Below, one piece after another: positions 10,855-23,781 of a DNA stretch of 64,000 nucleotides (positions within the stretch are counted from its first letter, which is position 1; each line of letters starts with the position of its first letter). The translations under genes were made by a program, and so were the position numbers. The stretch spans positions 2,173,855 to 2,237,854 of the forward strand of contig JAEMBT020000006.1 of the NCBI GenBank assembly GCA_018873245.2. Reading direction: 5' to 3'. This stretch comes from Archegozetes longisetosus (lineage: Eukaryota; Arthropoda; Arachnida; Sarcoptiformes; Trhypochthoniidae). Below the pieces are notes generated by a model. It ran no database searches, had not been told where the DNA came from, and was given only the letters and a program-made list of their open reading frames with translations.

Positions 10855-13241
10855 CACAGGAAATAAGTTGAACAAAGATATGTGATTCTTTTTTTAAGAT
10901 TCATATTGAGTCATGCTTTTCGTATAGACTACTGTAGATTTTGTACACTTTCGATTATTAGCCTAAGTTATGAGCACATTCAAAGTTTATGAATGTTCAG
11001 ATAAAAATAAAACTTAAGTCAGTTGAATGATTGTTGAAAATATGCATCAGCTATGAAAAAAGATCAGTTATAAAATCAGATAAATTTAAATGAAACTTTT
11101 ATCAAAGCTTCAGTTTATTGGGCACAAATCACGTGATTGTTTGCTTTGAAGCATGTGATTAAAAGCATCACTAATCTTAATGACAAGAATTAATTATAGG
11201 ATTTTTTTGAACCAAACTATGAAGGATTAAATTTTTGAGGGCATAGAAAACAATTTGTTATAAATGATAAACTTGTAGAAGAAGTATATTTCGACATGTC
11301 TTAAAGAGAATCCTCATTTTTGTTCCACATGCCTGACCACAGCTGGCAATAGCGGCACAATTAAAGAATATATCCCTTAAAAAACATGAATTACTTTTTT
11401 AAGCAGAGATCCTAAAACTGTTCTCACTTTTGTTTGCACTTACTTAAAATGCAATACATTTTAGGCATAATTTAGTTAGAAGTGAATACTCTTTTCATTT
11501 TAAATAACTCGGTCTCCAACAGATTTTCAGCTCTTTCCTAAGCTCTATAGTATAGAAGAGACAGTTTGTGTAATCGAGACTTTGTGGTAATTTGAGTCAA
11601 TTTTTAAACAATTCTTATTCGAGTGAACAGATATTTATTTGAAAAGCATTGCAATGCCTAATAATGAAAATCTAAAAGTTCAAGGATTCTTGTTTCTATG
11701 AGACGAACTTTAAATAGAGGGTTTCCAAAATTATAGACATAAAAGTTAATACACAGACAATAATAGACTATAATGTTGAGTTAATATAGAAAAACAACTG
11801 TATGCATTATTAGGGTATTTGCTTTTTCTGCAAAATAACATCTGATAATCAAACGAATCTTATGTCGTAAGAAACTATAGTTAAGGGAAGAAGCATTTCA
11901 ATATAGTGACCAAATATGAAATCATATACAGAAATCACAAATACAGTAAACATTAGCATGAAAAAGCGAGCCAAAGCATTAAAGCTATTGAGTTGAGTGA
12001 AGAAAATAAGTTTTAGTTTAGAAACTTTTAAGCTTATAAGATACACTTTCATTTCATGAATATATTTCTTATTTATGTTCTCTAAAGGTTGCATTTGGGT
12101 CATTTTTTCAGTCATTATCTGAATTAACAGTTCAGTAGTACTATAGATGAATAAATAGCTACCAATCACTTCTTTCTTAAGAGCTATTCTTTAAAATTAA
12201 TATCACTAATATTGAGCCAAACATTTGCATTCTAAATACCTGATCTACCATACAACGTGTAAACTTAGTTATGATGAGATGTTAAATACCTTTGTTCAAA
12301 GAGTATATACTTAGTTGAATGTTAACATTTTTTCTGTGTTTGTGCTATGGATATGGTAAATAACAGCCTATATTTCTGTTAAGAGCAATGTTGCTAGTAT
12401 TGCATACTTTAATTGCTATTGCCGAAAACATTATTGACTTTACTATGGAATGACTTCTTGCATTGTTGCATGTTTAATTTAGCGTAAGCCTAATCAAACT
12501 TTCTATAAAAAATGCTAAGGACCATACGTTTTCAGCATGTTCTCCAACAATTTAGGGCTGTGTTCATCAGTAAAGTCAGGTATTTTTCAAAGTCTATTCA
12601 TTTGCTTCATGCGATCTTCAAAATAAGTAAAACTTTAGGATTTATCCCTTCATTTTATTGAAGGTTGAAATATAAAATAAAATACCATCACATTTGTCGA
12701 CAACCTTTTCTAAAATTCTTATTGTATTGCCTGAAAATTTAAGTATAATAAAATATAAATGATTAAGCTTAAGATATAAGTTTTAGACTTGCTTCAAAAA
12801 CCGAAAAAGTCATTTCATAATCAAATTATGTGTATTTTAATAGTGCGTGAAAAATGCACTCGAAGAAGTAATAAGAGAGATGCTTTCAAAATTTAATAAA
12901 AGTTTGTTTTATTTAAATGAACTGTAAACGCGCTTTACAAGTCAACACTGTTCTTAAGGGCACTTTTCTCCATATAAATAATATTAGATATTACGGTACT
13001 AAAGCTATTCAAATAAAGCTTAATTTTCTGCTAATTTATTCGGAAATTTAATTTGAATCATAATTAGATATAGTATCAGTTAATTAATAATAATGTCATT
13101 ATTAAAGGTAAAGAATCTCCAACTCCTTCATCGAGTAGCCCGTCAACGGTCTCGAGTTTGGACTGTCTTTCGCTGATCGTCCAAAGTATATCACCTGGAA
13201 ATCAATCGACTTGTAGTGAAGATAATGTGCAAAAAGAATGA
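6971..13241 (+). CDS. nau: Nautilus/MyoD myogenic bHLH transcription factor
   Basis: Four coding exons: 6971-7420, 8353-8598, 10091-10181 and 13108-13241. All have GT-AG junctions and agreeing phases, giving 306 aa. The product is the arthropod member of the MyoD/Myf5/myogenin family, a nuclear activator that binds E-boxes as a heterodimer in muscle. Visible features: a Ser/His/Asn-rich N-terminus, the His/Cys motif [13 protein letters not shown] just before the basic region, and the basic region with the myogenic Ala-Thr pair ([13 protein letters not shown]). The helix-loop-helix includes [15 protein letters not shown] and [15 protein letters not shown], at about residues 134-197. The C-terminal helix-III motif [14 protein letters not shown] is encoded by exon 4. 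Intron 1 splits the basic region from helix 1, and the residue there that is Lys in MyoD is Arg. The ATG at 6971 is the likely start; only non-ATG codons extend the frame upstream. Intron 3 is about 2.9 kb. Confidence 0.93.
10804..10852. repeat. (AG)n microsatellite in nautilus intron 3
   Basis: An uninterrupted run of about 24 AG dinucleotides inside the third intron of the nautilus gene. It is the complement of the TC run upstream of the same gene, so both carry GAGAG-type motifs on opposite strands. Confidence 0.9.
11849..12169 (-). pseudogene. Chemoreceptor-like fragment inside nautilus intron 3
   Basis: An open frame of about 106 codons, antisense to nautilus. A charged stretch ([15 protein letters not shown]) is followed by hydrophobic segments ([18 protein letters not shown]). 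The pattern around [15 protein letters not shown] resembles the region LLAQTNIIFQLIG of the decayed receptor at 36.6-38.8 kb, where a short polar stretch precedes a membrane helix. There is no ATG in a good position, and no other exon of a receptor was found nearby, so it looks like a partial relic. The family assignment rests on weak resemblance. Confidence 0.3.
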
Positions 13242-13265
13242 TTTATAAAAAATTGTAAAAATATA

Positions 13266-13271
13266 AATAAA
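13266..13271 (+). terminator. Polyadenylation signal of the nautilus gene
   Basis: AATAAA 25 bp after the nautilus stop codon, in an A-rich 3' UTR. It is the first canonical signal downstream of the gene. Confidence 0.6.
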
Positions 13272-13619
13272 CTAAATCAAATTTATTACTTAAATAATCG
13301 TTTCCTTAAAAGTTTTATTAACTTTCAATCTTGAGCTAAAACTTTATTATTCTTAAGAGAATTTCTTTAAAAATGTTTATATTATTCTTATCGAAGTTTT
13401 AAGAAATTGTTTTTAAAGAAAGTATATGTCAATAAATAAATGCTTTTGTTTTCTTAAACTTTAAAGACTTTTTTCTTGAGATACATTTCAACTCTCTTCA
13501 CACTCGATCGCAAAGATTAAGGAATAATAGCGGATGTGGTCTCGACTTATGGTCCAAATGAAGGAAACTGACAAAACTACATGCTTTGTGACAATTTCAA
13601 GAGATTTTACGCGGATTAG

Positions 13620-14960
13620 TATCTCTTAGAGACACGTGAACCTAAATATTGTTAGCGGAACCGACTCCATATTTCTTATGCAATCGACTAAAAATGACTT
13701 CAAGCTTAAGTATTACTGATTTTCTGTGTTTTAAACATTATTTTTTGGAACGAATCGAGATTCAAGTTCGAGATAGTTACTAAAAAAGTAGTTCAAAGTA
13801 TAAGTTAGGTAAATAATAGCTGTATGAAAGTTCCGATAATAAAAAAACTATATTGAGCTAACCTCATTTTCGGATTCAGTTTTAAACGTTGAGTTGAGCT
13901 CATACTTTATTCATATAACAAAGTTCAATATGCGTTTCAATGGAAAAATTGATAAATAATGATGTTTGAAAGTCTTGATCACAATAGAATTTTAATAAAC
14001 ATTTTTGAAACACAACTTTAAGTGCGTTTTACTTGCTTCAATGCTTTAATAGATTAGTTTTTCATTACCGTCCGGGTTCATATATACTCAGAAACTGATA
14101 CATTCCCTTAGAATTTCAGTCAATATAATCCTAAATCTTTACTGGTAACCATATTATGTATAAATGAGATGCGTTTGGCGACCTTTGAAGCGTTTCGAAC
14201 AATTTATTCATACGTTTAGTATTTAATTCTCGGAACAAATGTTCAAATAGAAATTTGAGGTAATAACTAAGAAGTAGTTCAAAGTCTAGGTTAGCAAAAC
14301 AATAATCATATAACACCAAATTGAAAAGTTGTGTATTTTTTACTTTAAATATACATTTAACTGTATATGACTTAAATAAGTGGAGCTTATAGACTAAACA
14401 TGCTATTCAGATGAACAGTACATCATTCGTACATATTCAACACTTATTTCTATCAATCATATAAAACATACAAGTGTTATAACTAAATTCAGTAGAGCTT
14501 CCAATCAAAAATGTTGTTATACACAAAGGTATAAACTTTTAAAAGTGTTTTACTCTCAGATTTGATAGTATATCTAGAGTTTCTGATATATTATTATTTA
14601 TAAAATTATTATTATTATTATTATTATCTTAGGTATTATTTTAGAAAATCCTAAATCGTATTTTTGTCACTATATTCTGCTCGAATCAGATACAATTTGA
14701 AAGATTGTTTGCATTTAATTTCAAAATAACTACTGTACTTAAAAAGTTGTACAAATCCTAAAGTAACAAAACAATAGCCACATGTATCGCGATATTCTCT
14801 CATAAATTCCAAACTAGAGAACTCTTAATCTCTCTTTGGTGATCATATATTTAACATAAATCAGATGCGATTATCGAGTATTGAAATAAGTCTTAGACCT
14901 AATTAACTGTGGGTCGCATTGAATTTCAAGAATGAGTTACTCCAACAGTTGCCTTCAATG
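13620..14960. repeat. Diverged tandem repeats, period about 480 bp
   Basis: A block around AGTAGTTCAAAG recurs near 13788, 14274 and 14746 (the last diverged to AGTTGTACAAAT), at spacings of about 486 and 472 bp. Upstream flanks (GGAAC...TTCAA...GAGATAGTTAC and its relatives) and downstream flanks (TAAGTTAGGTAAATAATAG and its relatives) also match. The middle copy contains a minus-strand open frame (14319-14131) with a hydrophobic then basic composition (LDFELLLSYYLKFLFEHLF). The first copy encodes a related but shorter stretch. This may be an old tandem array of a membrane-protein exon, but identity is low. Confidence 0.5.
14605..14627. repeat. (ATT)n microsatellite
   Basis: About seven and a half ATT trinucleotides in a row within the tandem-repeat region. 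No function is evident. Confidence 0.85.
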
Positions 14961-17900
14961 CAATATTGACTTTGAAATGGTAGTCATGCTAAAGAAGCGA
15001 TGCATCAAATGAGGGTTTTTAGACTTAACTTATCATTGAGTCGGTGGAAAACGTAATGCGAGGACACATTCGTCTAATCCAAAAAACGACATAAATTTCG
15101 TCTTGGGATTATTCGGTGCCAAACGTGTTATTGAGTTTCTAGAATGTACTTAAAACAATGATTTGATTCAAATGGGGTGCGCCTATATTTCAGATTACAA
15201 CCAAGGCTTTGTTAGAATATATTTTTAGATATGGCACAATAAGTTTGACAAATTCTCAAAAGGTTATATTTATTAGACAAATCTGTACCTAATCATTTGG
15301 AAAACTTTAACATATTGTTCAATGATTTTAAAATAGAGGTTCACTTCTTCCTGAATAATTCAAGTTAGCGAAGGCCTGGTAAAAACTTACACTGAACCGT
15401 ACATGTTTGCAGCTCTGGTCAACTCCAAATCAGAGATTGGGTATTACTTCTTTTAACTATTTAACAAAATTATAGTTTCCAGAATCGTATTTGAAAGTTT
15501 TTGATGAACTTCTACCAATCTAATTTAGAATAATATACGGTGAAGTAATAGGCAAACTTACAGTTCGTAAATAGAAAAATAAAATAAATTCTAACTAAAT
15601 GAAAATAATTGATTTTATATTCAATAAGAAAAAGCTTTCAATGATAGCGCTATTGGTTAGTCTCTGATATCGAGAATTCCAGAGATCCAACACAATATTA
15701 TAGAACTTTCAACAAAGATTACAGTTACTAAAATAGTACTTTGAACTCTTAACGAAACACATATTCAGTTCTCAAATGTTAGCTTAAGTTCATATTTACA
15801 GTAAAAAGTTTACTATTTGTATATTTTGTAAAAATATTACAATTTTGGACATTTTTTCGAAAGATATATCTAGAAATGTCAGTAATAAATTGAGAAAAAT
15901 TAATAGACTTCAAACCAAAGGAATTTGCTGTGTTTATAGCTTCAAAAAGAAGATGGCATCAAATAAATTCTTATTTATGTATTCACTTAAAACATTCATT
16001 TATTCATTGAACGCATACTTTATTTTCATTTACTTATGTTGTTTTCCAAAAATGATTTAGTTTTCAACCAAAGTTTAAAGTTATTTCACAATTTCTAAAC
16101 CTATCGTCACTAAAAACTTAATAATTGATTGCGCTCGTTAAGAAAAGAGTTTTTAACATTGAAAAAGTTGGCGCGTCACTAGATCTGATGATTGAATATT
16201 ATTTTTCACTGCTATCGACAGTTAGTTTCTCTTTAACATTGAAAGCCATACGACTAGTGCATCGAATCCTCAACTTCAGGGCTAACTTTTGACCTCACGT
16301 GCATTCTTCATACTTGTCGCTCTTAGTCTTGTATATCATATACAGTTTTGAAGCTTAAAAACTTTTTTGAAATGATTTTCGAGCATCACTTTTTTCAAAG
16401 TCAAGTTTCTCTTACTTTGCTTCCTTATTTTGGACCAAAAATCGGTCACTACTTCATTATTTTAGTGACTCGAGCCGTTATTCCGACTCTGCATTCTCTA
16501 AATATTAGTTCGACTTTTAGGAATTTCACTCAATATAAGTTATTTTTTAAACTTATCATCAATAGTGTGACTTTAGAAAGCTATAAGTTTAGATATTTTT
16601 CAGTTTCAATATTTGAATATCTGATCATTTGATAGCTTATAAGTTATAAATAATCGAAAACTAGACACTAATAGAGACTATAGCTATTGAAAGTGTCAAT
16701 TAATTTCATTTGATTAGTGCATAATTAGCGAAACCTCTGGTGAAATAAATTATGTTCAGACCAGAAGTTCTCCAAAAAGTAAATTAATGCATTATATTAT
16801 GACGAGGGTAATGGTTTTATCGAAACTATTTTCTTAACACTTTATACCCTTGAAGTTATGTTTATTTGATTGTTTCTCGCTTTGAATCAAAGTTATTTTA
16901 TCGGATATTCGGAGATTAACCCTATAAACAAAAACAATTTATGGACTATCAAAAGCCTTTTTAGATATGAGCAAAAAATTTTTCTTTTCTATAATTTATA
17001 AAGTATTCACTTTTATAATTGATTAATTTGAAATATTAATTCAATCGTTAATATTTGATTAGATGTTTTATCAAAATGTTTTTAATAATACTCGACCAAA
17101 ACACTAACTTTAGTAATAATAACTTTACCAATAAGTAACCAATTCCTTCACTAATAGAGTTCGTGATCAAACCGGTTACTATTCTGAAGGTTTGATAGCA
17201 GTTAGGAGAATATCGAGTATTCTTTCAGTTTAAATATCTTTAAATTTGAAATATGTCAGAAGATGTGAGAATTTGATTGGCTTTATGTGAAAGATAAGGG
17301 ACTAACTAACTTTAACTAACTTCTAAGTATATTTTATTCTAAGAACTGAGAAAATGTTGTGCACAAAAAACTTCTCTTATTCATTTAAGACTTCCTTTTT
17401 CTAACATAACGTGTAAAACATAAACTTTTCTACACTGGACTTCATTATACAAGACTAGAATCGAAAGCGTTTATGTTACGTAATAAAATTTAAAGGCATT
17501 GAATTGCAGCAAAACAGTTACTATTAATAGTTCTGATGACAGAATCATTTGGTGCTGACCAGAGTCTAAGTCTGAGGCAGTGCTCAAGTGTCACATTTCG
17601 TCAAAAGTGAGCCCATCCGTGGGTCTCAATGAATGGTCAGCTCTATGTTAAGTCAGTGAGCGTTCAATTCAAAGAAAATATTATCTGACTTTCAAATACA
17701 GTCTATTCCTGAAATTAGGAACAAATAACTAATAACTAGCTCCGATTGCCTGAAATTCACATAATTAATCAAATGATCTTTAGAAAACAGATTAATATAC
17801 AGCTTACGTAGCATTCACTTATTCCGTTCTTATGAAAATCCGTTTAATTTTCTTATTCTAGTCTTATCGATAAAATGCGAGTTAAATTTAGAAATTAGTA

Positions 17901-20900
17901 TAAAGAAATTACGCGACTCTTGCAGTAAAAGTCTTACTCTCAAAGTTTTTTCTTTGATAAGAAAGTCTTCTTTTTTACACTTTTATTTGTTCCGAACGAA
18001 AGCTATTTGTTATATAAGTGCGATCACGGGTGACGATCAGATTTAAATAGACTGAAATTTATATTTATATTGAGTCTATTAAGTCCTGGTATGAAGAATA
18101 GAAATGCATGTGTGAGTCGATGCATAAAAAGTTTCGTTACGCAATAGAAAGATTTTAGGATATGGCAAATGCGTGCATAACACAAATGATATTTTAAGGT
18201 CTCTTTGAAATCAGTACTAAAAGATTTCGCATTAGATTTTGATATGCGCTTTGAGACATTCGTACAATCCACAAGTCAAAAGAATCCTAAACCTACAGCT
18301 AGTATAAATAATTCTCTTCTTTTAGTTGTGTTAAAAAATAAGATAAGAACAGAAAAATAGCCAAATTCCACTTATGCAACAAAAGCTATGCGTTAAAATA
18401 AATTTTCGGTGTGGAGAGCTTGTATTATATCTAAATGAGACCCGAAGCCAACTATTGGTTAGATTTAGTCTCTTGAGGAACAAGTTAGACATCAAGAGAT
18501 GACGCCCTAAGAAAAGCCTAAAAAGACAGTTGTGCCAAATGTGTCAAAATATCTTTTTTTATTAGCACAACAAAGCTATACATTTAAAATAGTCACGAAC
18601 TAAGTTGCAAATAATTAATCTTAGGATCTTATGCAGATCATAATAAACAGGGCATCTCCTGTGTGTCGTTTATATGCAATGAAAAAAAGAGAAAATATGT
18701 TTTTGGAAAGTTTCATATCGTTGGCGCTCTTTCTATGGTCACCGATCGCTACCGGAAATACTTAATTACTAGCTGTAAAACTGGAAGCTTAAGCATTTCG
18801 GATCAATTTTAATGGTGGATTTGGAGCCAAAAACTAGATTCAATGGCATTGATTAGAAGACAGATTTTTTGAATGATAAAAAAGACGGATGTGGTCGAGA
18901 CCGAGACAATTAACTTTTGGATATTAGGGATTCTAATGATTTCAAGTTTGACTAACTCTTTTTCTTCTTTAATTCAATTAGAAGATAACTTGGTTTTCTT
19001 GATGAGTGCACTCAATTTTTAGACTTGCAGCTCCATAAAACTCTTTTTGATTTTAGTTTATTTATCGACGTTTTAAGTGCTCACAAATTATCTCCTAATA
19101 TATTTCAAGTTTAAAAGGGTTATAAATTTCACTATTTCAGTACATATGACTGGAGCATAAGATTGATGAGTTATTTTTTAAAACATTAGTTTCTCAAAAA
19201 GTGAAAAATTGTGAAAAATAATTCTCTGACTAAACTATCGAAGAACTGATAAAAAATCACATGATTACTGAAAGCAAATTATAATGAAGTTCCGATAAAA
19301 GTAGATCAATTTTGACGTCTTATGAGTACTTCACCTTGAAATTCCATAAATAAGCTTGAAACGAACCGAAGATTTGATTTTTACTTTCGTCGAAGTCATA
19401 ATTGAGACTGGTTAATAACCGATAAATGTCTGAAATTAAAACCATGTTAAATAATAGTCGAGCTAAATAGTTCTTGAATTAGACTCCATTGTAACTGCTT
19501 AATGGTTAACAATAAAAGTGTTCAACCGAATGACTGGATATATCAAATATTTCTTAACTATGAGACGTGTGATTGACTGATTATTAACTGAGGAGAACTG
19601 ATTAATATTTGAAAGAAAGCCAGTCAAACCAACGATGAAATCTCAGTTGATCTTAAATTAATGACTCAATACGACTCTAGTCTTACAAGTCACTAAATCA
19701 ATTGTAGTGTCGATATCCAACCGAAAACACATTTAAATGGATTAAAGGGATAAAAGTATAGGTGATTCGTAAGAATTCAAGCGCTGAAAGGGTGGAGAAA
19801 ATGCATTCGAAGGCCAATTATAAGGCTTATGGTAATAAACGTGACTTAAAAAGGGATACACTTTAACTATAGTCTGGAATCTCTGAAAATTAAAGCGAAA
19901 GTTCTTAAAGAGTGAAAGCGGGTTGAGTTGAAAGCTAGCGAATCGACTCACTCGTAGGCTTCTGAAAATGTTGACTTCATTTCAGTAATTCATGGTATCT
20001 ATTGGGAGTATTATTGGAGTACTTCCGCGAATATATTTTTTGTACTGGCTGGTAAGTCCAGTCAAGTTTTAGAGTGGATAACAGTCATAAATATTCTAAT
20101 ATACATTTTGAAAGATGTCAACTTAAATGAGTCGTAAAACACATTTTAGTGCGTGTCACGGATAGGACCCCATTCAGACCAAATGTTTGGGAAGCGCTCT
20201 TAACAAAGCATGAAAATCACTTACGCAAAAAGCCTTTCGATTCATAGAAAACAATAGAAATTGTCAATCAGAATTTGTTTACCAGGTAATTAGTGCTAAA
20301 TTGGCGAAACTGGCCTTTCCGCCTCGCAATTAAAACTATTTTTGTATCAGAGCTTAACTACAAAATATTGATTATTGACAGCCTTAAACTTTCGAAGGGT
20401 TAGAACAAGACATTTGTTATCGCTTAAAAATAACCGAAGTTCTTGAGAAATTCATTTTTATTGAAATTCCTCAACCGTATGAATCGTATAAGATTTTGCG
20501 GTTTAACCCTGGTGAAAAAGTTATAAATCAAAAGATTTTACGATATACATCATGTTTAACAAACTTCGATCAAACATATTTTGCTCAACTTTGTTACTCA
20601 CAAAGCCTAAAATGTGTTTCTTTCACACAAAAAACTGTAACTTTTCGGATACCCCTCGTATCACATTTATTAGTCCGCATCAACTGAAAAGTGAACAAAA
20701 ATTCATTGATAAGATCCCCAAAGATCCAGAATATAAAACATTGCAATTTTAATAAAACAATACTTTCTGTTATAATGATTTATTTAGGTCACCATAATTC
20801 AGACCAGTGAAGATGCACATGAGCGTAACTTTTTCTATCTTAAAAAAATACATAATTTCTAAAGTCAGTCAGTGTACCGATGCTATCAAAATATGACGGA

Positions 20901-21888
20901 GAGGAGAGAGATATAGTTTTTAGAGAGTAGGACAAAAATTAAATCTGTTCAGCATATGCTTGTTATACACTGGCGAAAAAATGATTTTATGACTAGGAAT
21001 AGGAGTATTCAAGTTTTTACTTCACTCTCTCGTTCTCTGTTCAAAGTTCGCTATTTTTTAAGCTTCAAAGTCAAAAAAGCATTTATACGCTCAAAACTAA
21101 ATATTCGAGCGCAACCAATGCGTGTTCTGTCACTCTTTAATTGAAGTTCGCCAACCCATAAATTCTTGAGATACAGGTCTTGACTCTCTTTAAATGTCCC
21201 GTTATTTTACGAGAGAGTAAAAGAGAGAGCATTAAAATATCTCGAAAACATTTCACTTCAAAACAGATATAGAGAGTGAAAAAATACTTGTCTCACATAG
21301 ACTTTTGTTTCTAAAGCTTTTTCACATAGATTTAAGTCAAACGAATTTATGACCAAATTTTAACACAGCATAAAATTATATATAAATTCATTACTTTTTC
21401 TAAGCTGTGATTTATTAGATCGTAATCAAAAGTTTCTAAAAATATAAGTTTTGGAAATCTAGATCTAATGCAGCCTAAACTTTGTTGAAGTAAAAAAAAG
21501 TACCATTAAATTATTCATTGCTGTCATTAAGTTAATTCTCATGTATTAGATTTCAATGAGAAAAATCCCTTTCAAATGATTTACTGATTTTTCACAGCGT
21601 AGTATCAGTTAAGAAGAAGTTATTCAGACATTTCGATACGCGATAAGATTGTATGACTTCTGTCTAGTTCTTCAACTGACCCGTTACTTCTGAAAACGAT
21701 AAATATTTTCGTGGGAACTACTGGTAGGAAAAGTTTACATTAACATTAAAGTCAAACAGTTATAAACAATTTGTCCGAATAGACCAACTAATGAGCAATA
21801 AAGTACTTGAGCAGTAATTTAAGATTAGTTAGTTTTATCAAAGTTTAATTTATTGCCTCAAATTTTCTAAACTATTTTTAAGCAAATT
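14961..21888. other. Gene-poor stretch, no gene seen
   Basis: Nearly 7 kb without a coding region I can support. Open frames of 60-95 codons (for example 15845-16060, 16348-16632 and 18024-18272) lack domains, splice context and sequence similarity to anything recognised. A loose inverted repeat of CT-rich sequence lies at about 21012-21042 and 21262-21295. Confidence 0.45.
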
Positions 21889-23781
21889 CTAAACTGTTCT
21901 GTTGTGAGCTTTATAGTAATCATCAATAGTTTTCTCGATCCAATTAATATAATGCGAAACTTTAGTATAAACTCCAGCCTCTCTGGGAGCACCGCAAATG
22001 TGACCAAATGAAACAATACCAACTAATTTGAATGATTTACTCTCTGAATCCCAATATGCTAGAGGTCCTCCGGAGTCGCCCTGTAGAGTAAGCATTACTT
22101 TTAGAACATAGAAATCGGTTAAAAAAATTTTTTAAACAAATTTCAAGAAAGACAATCGAATCAAAACGAGTAAAAAGTTTTCGAGAATTTTTTATCCTAA
22201 AGCACTCACAAAACAAGCGTCGTCTCCACCCCTCTCATAACCTGCACATAGCATACTATCAGCGATATCATAGTTAGGCATCCATTGGTGACATAATTTA
22301 TTGCTAATAATAGGAATTTTCGTCTGTTTTAAAACTAATGGATTTCCAGTATTTTTAGTCAGACCCCAACCAATTACCTAAATATGGAATCAAATAAGGA
22401 ATACTACGTTTTATAACTATGGTGTCTTGTATGATGACTATTACTCACATACACAAGATCGTCAATTTTTAATTGATAATCCGATTTTGGTAAACATATA
22501 GGGCTTATGAGTGAATTATTTAGTGGCAATTTTGCGTTCAGTTTTATGAGTGATATGTCATTTCCTGCTCTCTCGAAAAAAGTCGCGTTTTCTGGTAATG
22601 ATTTATCTCCAGTAAAGTTCGGATGTAAATAAACATTTTCTATATATCTAATTATCTCAGTCTTGTCTTTCACTAATTTGTTATATTTTCCAAAATGTAT
22701 TTTCCAATCATTTTTGTTTGGATTTTGCAGAAAGCAATGCGCAGCCGATACTAACCTAAAAATGTTCGGAAAAAAGTTAATCACCTAACAACAAATATAA
22801 TCCAAACTTATCAAAAGAGTGATGTAATAAAAATATATAATTAAGAATATGATCGAAAACTTTTTGAACATTTGTAAAATCAATTAGTATTTTCCAAATA
22901 ACTTTCTCTAAAGAATAATTAGTCTTAAGTTAGTATACCATTCTCGGTTAATAAGAGTGGCACCGCATCGATGACCATCAAATGGTTCCTCCGTTGGGAG
23001 TCTGAGATCTGCAATCCATGGCCAACTGCCAGGTCTGGCAGCTATCCCTCCGACAATACGCATAACACTGTTATCAATAATTGGGAAAATTCTAGGAATT
23101 CCACAGTTAGGAAACTGTAATGACTTGATGTCATGAATGCATTCTTCATCAGTTCCATCACCACAATCATCAAATCCATCACAAAATTCGTGCATTTGCA
23201 CACATTTGACTCCGTTTCTACATCTTATTTGACTTGTCGTACAATTAACTAAACGAAATCTGTGCTCAAAATAAAGTTCAAATCCTGTAGTTCGGAGTCT
23301 AGTCATGCCTTCAAACCTAATATGCATTACATGTCCATTACTCGTAAAGTCTCGTTTATGATGAAAGGGTCCACTAATTGATTGAATAAGTGGTGAACTA
23401 GCATTTGAGCCATCATAAAAACGAATAGCATCACCGAAATTATCGTCTAAATCTATATTTAAAATTTTAATATAAACCACATTGTCTTCTGCTGCTTTCA
23501 AAGTTCAGCTGCAACTCGAGTTCGGTGGATATGTTGTGAACCCATCGTAATCCGGTGATGATATCAGACCGTATTCCTGATCTTCTATAATTAGGGGCTG
23601 ACTAAATGGATTGCAAGCAATTGTTATGTTGACTAATTTGATAGTTTTGCCTAAATATATATACGATTGCGAATAGTTTTGGTAGATTTGTTTGAGTTAT
23701 TTAAAGCTTACCCTCATTTTCATTAGCTTTGGATTTAGTGAGAAAGAGAGTCATAAAAATAATTATATAGTGAAAAAACAT
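21889..23781 (-). CDS. CUB-LDLa-trypsin-like secreted protease A, with an in-frame stop in the CUB domain
   Basis: Five exons: 23781-23712, 23650-22939, 22755-22449, 22377-22210 and 22080-21889. All junctions are GT-AG and in phase (483 codons including the terminal stop). Exon 1 is a signal peptide. The CUB domain includes [13 protein letters not shown] and [15 protein letters not shown]; an LDL-receptor class A module has six Cys and [13 protein letters not shown]. The chymotrypsin-fold protease starts at the activation site R-IVGG. The triad is complete: His in SAAHC, Asp in GNDISLIKL and Ser in GDSGGP. An Asp six residues before the Ser predicts cleavage after Lys/Arg. In the CUB domain, the codon that is Trp in the neighbour at 24.7-27.4 kb (CSW) is TGA here (23507-23505), so as assembled the product stops after about 70 residues. 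Everything downstream is intact, which suggests a recent null allele, readthrough or an assembly error. Confidence 0.8.

Noticed and set aside
16348..16632. 94-codon plus-strand open frame in the gene-poor stretch
   Set aside because: Phe/Ile/Leu-rich as expected from AT-rich noncoding DNA; no start codon, domain or splice context.
20496..20752. Two overlapping plus-strand open frames
   Set aside because: Both frames are open over the same bases, which points to chance rather than coding. No domain is visible.
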